From Luteococcus peritonei (lineage in GTDB: Bacteria; Actinomycetota; Actinomycetes; Propionibacteriales; Propionibacteriaceae): 64,000 nt of DNA. The translations under genes and the position numbers were made by a program. The notes beneath the pieces were generated by a model. That model was not told the DNA's origin. It saw only the letters and a list, made by a program, of their open reading frames with translations, and made no database searches. The first letter of the stretch is position 1. Every line of letters begins with the position of its first letter. The stretch spans positions 48,960 to 112,959 of the forward strand of contig NZ_BAAAIX010000003.1 in assembly GCF_039526385.1 (NCBI RefSeq), in the 5' to 3' direction. This document shows, in pieces, positions 59,685 to 64,000 of the stretch.

Positions 59685-60151
59685 TCTGCGCCGCCGCCCG
59701 CGACCTCGACGTGCCCGCCATCCTGGAGCTGGAACAGGGCTCCTTCCCGGCCGCGGAGCAGTGGAGCGAACAGGCCTGGCGCGAGGAGCTGCAGGCCGGC
59801 GACCGCTTCGTGATCACCGCCCGCGATGCCGAGGACCGGGTGAAGGCGGCCGCCACCTTCCAGTGCGTCGCCGACACCGCAGACCTGCACCGCATCATGG
59901 TGGCCCGCGAGCACCGCGGCGAGGGGCTGGCCAAGCAGCTGATGCAGGCCGGCATGCAGTGGGCCCAGGCCATCGGCGCCAGCCGGATGCTGCTGGAGGT
60001 CCGCGAGGACAACGAGGCCGCGCTCGGCCTGTACGACGGCTGCGGCTTCGAGCAGCTGGCCCGTCGCGAGAACTACTACGGACCGGGGGCGCACGCCCTG
60101 GTCATGGCCGCACCGCTGGCCGACGAGAAGGACGAGGCAGACCATGAGTGA
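59681..60151 (+). CDS. rimI: Ribosomal-protein-S18-alanine N-acetyltransferase-like (RimI family)
   Basis: 156 residues from the GTG at 59681, overlapping tsaB. It is a GNAT protein: ARDLDVPAILELEQGSF, the acyl-CoA loop IMVAREHRGEGLAKQLM (R-x-x-G-x-G/A), LLEVREDNEAALGLYDGCGFEQLARRENYY. RimI acetylates the N terminus of S18; in actinobacteria RimI sits between tsaB and tsaD and may have broader targets. With the GNAT domain of TsaE there are two acetyltransferase domains in this operon. Confidence 0.92.
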   Translation: MICAAARDLDVPAILELEQGSFPAAEQWSEQAWREELQAGDRFVITARDAEDRVKAAATFQCVADTADLHRIMVAREHRGEGLAKQLMQAGMQWAQAIGASRMLLEVREDNEAALGLYDGCGFEQLARRENYYGPGAHALVMAAPLADEKDEADHE

Positions 60152-61187
60152 ACCGCTGATCCTGGGCATCGAGAGCTCCTGCGACGAGACCGGCGTGGGC
60201 ATCGTGCGCGGCAACGAGCTGCTGGCCAACGAGGTCGCCAGCTCGGTGGAGCAGCACGTCCGCTTCGGTGGCGTGGTGCCCGAGGTGGCCTCCCGGGCGC
60301 ACCTGGAGGCCATGGTGCCGGCCCTGGAGCGCGCCCTGGCCGCCGCCGACGTGGACCTCTCGGAGCTGGACGGCATCGCCGTGACCGCCGGCCCCGGCCT
60401 GATGGGTGCCCTGGTGGTGGGGCTGGCCAGCGCCAAGGCACTGGCCGCCTGGACCAACAAGCCGCTCTACGGGCTGAACCACCTGGCCGGCCACGTGGCC
60501 GTCGACCTGCTGGACCACGGCCCGCTGCCCACCCCGGCCGGTGCCCTGCTGGTCTCCGGCGGGCACACCGAGCTGCTGGTGGTCGACGACATCGCCACCT
60601 CCATCACCCAGGTGGGCTCCACCATCGACGACGCCGCCGGCGAGGCCTATGACAAGGTGGCCCGCGTGCTCGGCCTGCCCTACCCGGGCGGCCCGGTGAT
60701 CGACAAGGCCGCCCAGGACGGCGACCCGACCGCGATCCGTTTCCCGCGTGGCCTGACCGCCCGGCACGACCTGGCCAAGCACCGCTTCGACTACTCCTTC
60801 AGCGGCCTCAAGACCGCCGTCAGCCGGTGGGTGGAGACCCGCGAGCGCGACGGGCTGGAGGTGCCGCTCAACGACGTGGCCGCCAGCTTCCAGGAGGCGG
60901 TCTGCGACGTGCTCACCGCCAAGGCCGTTGACCTGTGCCAGGAGCGCGGTCTGGAGCACTTCCTGATCGGCGGCGGCGTCGCGGCCAATTCGCGGCTGCG
61001 CGGCCTGCTGGAGGAGCGGATGAAGGCCGCTGGCGTCGAGCTGCGTCGCCCGCGTCCTGCGCTGTGCACCGACAACGGCGCCATGATGGCCGTGCTCGGC
61101 TCCGAGGTGGTCAAGGCCGGCGGCAAGCCTTCCAGCATGGACATCGGCGCCAACTCGGGCCTGCCGATCTCCACCATCCTGGTCTGA
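60144..61187 (+). CDS. tsaD: tRNA N6-adenosine threonylcarbamoyltransferase TsaD
   Basis: 347 residues from the ATG at 60144, overlapping rimI by 8 bases. It transfers the threonylcarbamoyl group to A37. LGIESSCDETGVGIV, the metal-binding HxxxH in NHLAGHVAV, LLVSGGHTELL, DDAAGEAYDKVARVLGLPYPGGP and the Asp in CTDNGAMMAVLG are diagnostic. A hairpin with a GAAA loop follows 34 bp after the stop. It ends the t6A operon. Confidence 0.97.
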   Translation: MSEPLILGIESSCDETGVGIVRGNELLANEVASSVEQHVRFGGVVPEVASRAHLEAMVPALERALAAADVDLSELDGIAVTAGPGLMGALVVGLASAKALAAWTNKPLYGLNHLAGHVAVDLLDHGPLPTPAGALLVSGGHTELLVVDDIATSITQVGSTIDDAAGEAYDKVARVLGLPYPGGPVIDKAAQDGDPTAIRFPRGLTARHDLAKHRFDYSFSGLKTAVSRWVETRERDGLEVPLNDVAASFQEAVCDVLTAKAVDLCQERGLEHFLIGGGVAANSRLRGLLEERMKAAGVELRRPRPALCTDNGAMMAVLGSEVVKAGGKPSSMDIGANSGLPISTILV

Positions 61188-61221
61188 GCCCTGGTCCGGG
61201 CCGCTCGGGGCCCTGGCCGGC

Positions 61222-61239
61222 TTCCACCGAAAGGTGGAA
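61222..61239. terminator. Hairpin after tsaD
   Basis: TTCCACC and GGTGGAA enclose a GAAA tetraloop. A second small stem (CCC, TTCG, GGG at about 61251-61259) follows. They separate two convergent operons. Confidence 0.55.
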
Positions 61240-61296
61240 TCCTGCTTCGCCCCTTCGGGGTTCGGCGCGCCAGCCTGGGCCGTGGGGAGCGAGCCG

Positions 61297-62019
61297 TCAC
61301 AGATGGGCGATGGCCCGGACCAGCAGGATGCCCAGCGCCAGGGCGGGGACCAGCCAAGGAGCCACTCGCAACCACCAGCGAGCGGCCGGGTCGTCGGCGC
61401 CGCGCGGGTCCACGACGTGGTTCCCGACCTGTCGGACCGTTGCCCAGGTGGCGCCGGCCACCAGCAACGCGGCGAGCAGCCAGAGCTGCCAGGCCGACGC
61501 GGTGAAGGCCGTGGCGTCCCAGCTGCGCAGGGCGGGCATGCTGAGCTGCCAGACGGCCATGGCGGCCATGAAGCCCGCGACCCGTCGGCCGGTGGAGCTG
61601 CGCGACCAGAGGTAGACGGCGGTGGTGACCAGGCCGAAGAGCAGGAAGGCCAACACCTGGGCGAGCGTGCCCCAGCTGATGACCGCCGGCCGGGCGAGGG
61701 TCCACGGCAGGAGGGCCACGCAGGCGAGCGCAATGCTGCCAAGCGCCACTGCCAGCATCTGGTGCCGGAAGGCGGGCCACAGCCGGGCCGGTCCTGCGAG
61801 CTGGTCGGCATAGTCGGTGGGGTCACCGAAGGCGTGCACCGCCCGCTGCCCGGACTCGGCGCAATGGCTCTCCACCTCGGCCCAGGCCTCACCGATGGCC
61901 GTCCCACCTGCACCCCGGTACCTCATCTGCTCGACGAAGACCCGGTGCCAGTCGTGGTTGTCCATGGCCTCGCCGGACTCCATCAGGGCGTCGAGCCTCG
62001 AGACCTCGTGCGGATCCAT
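61297..62019 (-). CDS. HAAS-like prefix membrane protein, paralogue 3
   Basis: 240 residues from the ATG at 62019, chosen because GGAGGTGA lies 8 nt upstream; a GTG at 62031 overlapping the previous stop is the alternative. The first ~70 residues share a pattern with the next two genes: FVEQMRYRGAGGTAIGEAWAEVESHC and HAFGDPTDYADQL, reminiscent of HAAS-type signalling domains that accompany PadR regulators. About five hydrophobic helices follow (from MLAVALGSIALACVALLPW to VPALALGILLVRAI). Function unknown; probably an envelope or sensing protein controlled by the PadR protein. Confidence 0.65.
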   Translation of the reverse strand: MDPHEVSRLDALMESGEAMDNHDWHRVFVEQMRYRGAGGTAIGEAWAEVESHCAESGQRAVHAFGDPTDYADQLAGPARLWPAFRHQMLAVALGSIALACVALLPWTLARPAVISWGTLAQVLAFLLFGLVTTAVYLWSRSSTGRRVAGFMAAMAVWQLSMPALRSWDATAFTASAWQLWLLAALLVAGATWATVRQVGNHVVDPRGADDPAARWWLRVAPWLVPALALGILLVRAIAHL

Positions 62020-62027
62020 GGTTGCGG

Positions 62028-62720
62028 TCACCTCCAGACGGTGTTCGTGAGGACGACGAGCAGGGTGACCACCACGACGGCTAGCCCCAGCCAGAGCCAG
62101 GTCGGCTGGTTGCTGGTCAGGGCATAGGGACGCCCAGTGACCGGGTCGGTGATCCGCTGCCTGCGCCCCAGCCAAGCGGCAGCCAGACCGGCCACGACTG
62201 CCGTCCCCGTGATGAGGCAGGCCAGCCAACCCGGCGCCATCGCATCGAGCGGTATACGCCACCACGCCATCGCGAGACCGCAGAGGAGGACCAGCAGCGG
62301 GATCCACCTGGCCCGCGCTCCCACGATCCCGGCCAGAGCCGCCTCCAGGCAGAAGGCCACCACGACCAGCACCAGCAGGGTGATGGAGAACCAGGTGGCA
62401 CCGCCGGTGCTGCCCATCAGCCAGCGTGCTGCGCCCGGGGCCGTGAAGCACAGGGCCATGAAGGCCCAGGACCCCAGGCCATGCACCCATCGGATCGGGC
62501 GGAAGGCGCCCGGGGTGGGCACCAGATCGCGGGCATAGTCGTGGGGCGGGCCGAAGAGCACCTGGGGGTTCTCCTGGGCCTCCAGGCAGTGGCTGTGCAC
62601 CGTCGCCACCTGGTCGGAGATCTGGTGGGCTCTAGCGCCACGCTGCTCCATCTCGGCGATGAAGGCCTCGTACCAGCTCGTCACGGGCAGCTGTTCGGTG
62701 CCTCGGGAATTGTTGGTCAT
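62028..62720 (-). CDS. HAAS-like prefix membrane protein, paralogue 2
   Basis: 230 residues from the ATG at 62720, with AGGAGGG 6 nt upstream. The prefix is FIAEMEQRGARAHQISDQVATVHSHC and VLFGPPHDYARDL, clearly related to its neighbours. Six hydrophobic segments follow, ending LWLGLAVVVVTLLVVLTN. It overlaps the downstream paralogue's alternative GTG start by GTGA. It is a member of the PadR-linked cassette, with no recognised enzymatic motif. Confidence 0.65.
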   Translation of the reverse strand: MTNNSRGTEQLPVTSWYEAFIAEMEQRGARAHQISDQVATVHSHCLEAQENPQVLFGPPHDYARDLVPTPGAFRPIRWVHGLGSWAFMALCFTAPGAARWLMGSTGGATWFSITLLVLVVVAFCLEAALAGIVGARARWIPLLVLLCGLAMAWWRIPLDAMAPGWLACLITGTAVVAGLAAAWLGRRQRITDPVTGRPYALTSNQPTWLWLGLAVVVVTLLVVLTNTVWR

Positions 62721-62781
62721 CTCAGCCCTCCTGGCAGATGAACGGGTGGTTCAGATGTGGGCGCGCCATCGATCCTGCTTG

Positions 62782-63471
62782 TCAGGCGAAGCACTGGGCC
62801 ACTGCCCAGGCCAGGGGAATCAGGGCCAGCAGGTTCTTGAGCCAGGGCGAGACCAACTGCTCGGAGCGGGGCCGTCGCGGATCGATGGCGGGGTCCTGGT
62901 TGAGCGTCGACCAGGACAGGGTGGCGAGCAGTCCGAACAGGACGCTGAGGCCTTTCACCAGCCGGAGGTCGAGGTGCAGCTCGGCGGGGTGGGTCCAGCT
63001 CAGGCCCATGATGACGATCAGCAGGATGCCCACCGTGGCCAGCTGCAGGGCCGAGCCCTTCCTGCCTGGCATTCGGTACTCGATCCAAGGGAATGTGAGC
63101 ACCAGGGGCAGGGACGCAGCCAGGGCGATGACGCCCCACAGCGGCACGATGGCCCGTCCGTCGAGGCCCACGTTGGGCAGCGACAGATTCAAGGTCACGA
63201 CGGTGAGCAGGCTCGGCAGGAACTGGCGCAGCAGCCAACCGTGCGGCCTCAGGCCGCCGGGGTGCAGCAGGCCCGCCTGGCGGGCGGGATCCCCGAAGGC
63301 CTGCTGACGGGACTCGCCGGTCTCCTGGCAGTGCGAGTCGATCATGGCGAGGGCGTCGCCGATCGACGTGCCGGTGGCACCCCGCAGGCGCATCTGTTCC
63401 TCGAAGCTGCGGTCCCACTTCTGGTCGGCCTCATGGCTCACGGCCTGGGCGACGTACGGATCGGTGCTCAT
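62782..63471 (-). CDS. HAAS-like prefix membrane protein, paralogue 1
   Basis: 229 residues from the ATG at 63471, overlapping the padR stop by ATGA. The prefix is FEEQMRLRGATGTSIGDALAMIDSHC and QQAFGDPARQAGL. About five hydrophobic helices follow (FLPSLLTVVTLNLSL, VPLWGVIALAASLPLVLTF, LATVGILLIVIMGLSW, GLSVLFGLLATLSW, LLALIPLAWAVAQCF). The direct coupling to padR suggests the regulator and this protein work together, as HAAS proteins do with PadR-type regulators in other bacteria (inference). Confidence 0.68.
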   Translation of the reverse strand: MSTDPYVAQAVSHEADQKWDRSFEEQMRLRGATGTSIGDALAMIDSHCQETGESRQQAFGDPARQAGLLHPGGLRPHGWLLRQFLPSLLTVVTLNLSLPNVGLDGRAIVPLWGVIALAASLPLVLTFPWIEYRMPGRKGSALQLATVGILLIVIMGLSWTHPAELHLDLRLVKGLSVLFGLLATLSWSTLNQDPAIDPRRPRSEQLVSPWLKNLLALIPLAWAVAQCFA

Positions 63472-63803
63472 GGCGTCTCCTGGCAGATGAAGGGTTGGGT
63501 ACGGCGGGTGAAGGCATTCCACCGGGCCGACTCCTGCTGGAAGTGCAGGTGTCCGGCCGCGGTGAGGGCGAAGTACTTGCGCCCCGGGCCTCCCTGTCCG
63601 GCCCGCCACTCGGTGACGACCATGCCTGCCTGCTCCAGCCGGGTGAGCAGCGGGTACAGGGTGCCGCCCTTGATGGTGCCGAAGCCCTCGGCCTCCAGCC
63701 GCGTGATGATCGCGTAGCCGTACTCCGCGCCCTCGGTGAGCACGCGCAGCACGCCCAGCTCCAGCACGCCGCGGAGCCACTCGGTGGGCCAAGCCTCTTC
63801 CAT
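63468..63803 (-). CDS. PadR-family transcriptional regulator
   Basis: 111 residues from the ATG at 63803. It is a winged-helix regulator: WLRGVLELGVLRVLTEGAEYGYAIITRLEAEGFGTIKGGTLYPLLTRLEQAGMVV, then the wing TEWRAGQGGPGRKYFALTAAG. The short C-terminal helix (about residues 88-100) is typical of subfamily-2 PadR proteins. A minus-strand TACCGT box ends 7 nt before the ATG, and an inverted repeat (AACTA/TAGTT) overlaps the -35 region, which suggests autoregulation. It is cotranscribed with three membrane-protein genes. Confidence 0.9.
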   Translation of the reverse strand: MEEAWPTEWLRGVLELGVLRVLTEGAEYGYAIITRLEAEGFGTIKGGTLYPLLTRLEQAGMVVTEWRAGQGGPGRKYFALTAAGHLHFQQESARWNAFTRRTQPFICQETP

Positions 63804-63810
63804 GCCCTCG

Positions 63811-63849
63811 ACGGTACGCCTAACTAGTCGGCGCCGCTACATAGTTGGC
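63811..63849 (-). promoter_or_regulatory. padR promoter and candidate PadR operator
   Basis: The minus-strand -10 box TACCGT (63811-63816 on the plus strand) ends 7 nt before the ATG. The arms GCC(T)AACTA (63818-63826) and TAGTTGGC (63842-63849) form an imperfect inverted repeat around a central GGCGCC. Confidence 0.5.
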
Positions 63850-63931
63850 GTGGTCTGGCCGTTCGGACAGAGCGACCCACCCGTGGCGCGAATCGGGGCA
63901 GACGTCCAACCCTGAAAATCGGCCCCTCGAT

Positions 63932-64000
63932 GGGGAGTGTCCGATTAACGGTGTAAGTGGCGGGTTCTACTGGGTGGTGCTGGCCGCGGGCATGCGGTCA
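63932..64000. mobile_element. Possible IS256-family insertion-sequence end, cut by the window edge
   Basis: GGGGAGTGTCCGATTAACGG followed by TGTAAG (63932-63957) resembles, from memory, the terminal inverted repeats of IS256-type elements (GTCCG, a few bases, TTA, then GTGTAA). Just inside, on the minus strand, a reading frame ends in a TAG at 63967-63969 after ten visible codons (DRMPAASTTQ), as a transposase 3' end would. The element runs off the window. Confidence 0.4.

Overview
The window is a 64 kb piece of a high-GC actinobacterial chromosome, most likely from the family Propionibacteriaceae. The evidence is the very high G+C at third codon positions, the actinobacterial order of housekeeping genes (secY-adk-map, infA-rpmJ-rpsM-rpsK-rpsD-rpoA-rplQ, rplM-rpsI-glmM, coaA, glmS, acpS, nnr, tsaE-tsaB-rimI-tsaD), and a superoxide dismutase that, from memory, closely resembles the Fe/Mn (cambialistic) enzyme of Propionibacterium. 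No rRNA, tRNA, CRISPR array or prophage is visible.

Layout. 1-8.1 kb: the 3' end of a solute-binding protein gene, then on the minus strand a complete peptide-type ABC importer (binding protein, two permeases, two ATPases) followed by a small PH-domain membrane protein. 8.4-11.2 kb: secY-adk-map, without the usual upstream rplO and separated from infA by fhs, a gpsA homologue, a DUF1707 protein and a YciI protein. 15.1-19.3 kb: infA to rplQ, with two hairpin-rich non-coding gaps. 19.4-29.3 kb: a glycosyltransferase with a transglutaminase-like partner, an Rpf cell-wall hydrolase, superoxide dismutase, an ABC transporter pair, and a second ABC transporter operon carrying a NarL-type two-component system. 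29.3-33.8 kb: an ECF-type vitamin importer plus a secreted cobalamin-binding-like protein, all downstream of a recognisable cobalamin riboswitch. 33.7-36 kb: trmB-truA-methyltransferase. 36-44.4 kb: a DUF2087 protein, a DsbA-like oxidoreductase, an SRPBCC protein, an EF-G paralogue, a MOSC protein, a GH125 mannosidase and the trehalose enzyme TreZ. 44.4-54 kb: rplM-rpsI, glmM, a BASS transporter, coaA, glmS, a TPR protein, acpS, nnr. 54-61.2 kb: an MgtA-like glycosyltransferase, a DEAD-box helicase with long disordered tails, and the tRNA t6A operon, whose TsaE is fused to a GNAT domain. 61.3-63.8 kb: a PadR regulator with three paralogous membrane proteins. The right edge carries what looks like an IS256-type insertion-sequence end.

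How it works together. Most of the window is translation and cell-envelope housekeeping: ribosomal proteins, RNA polymerase alpha, Sec translocon, t6A synthesis, and GlmS plus GlmM supplying UDP-GlcNAc. Accessory importers and sensors are inserted at operon boundaries. Genes within operons are packed with ATGA or GTGA start/stop overlaps. Many first genes have a TAnnnT -10 box only 6-8 nt upstream of the start codon and no Shine-Dalgarno, which is the signature of leaderless transcripts. Terminators are long perfect GC-rich stems without U-tracts.

The most interesting items are the riboswitch-controlled ECF/DUF4430 module, the GNAT-TsaE fusion, the consistent leaderless promoter architecture, the structured RNA gaps inside the alpha-operon genes, the transglutaminase-like protein with Ser at the Cys position, and the PadR plus triplicated membrane-protein cassette.
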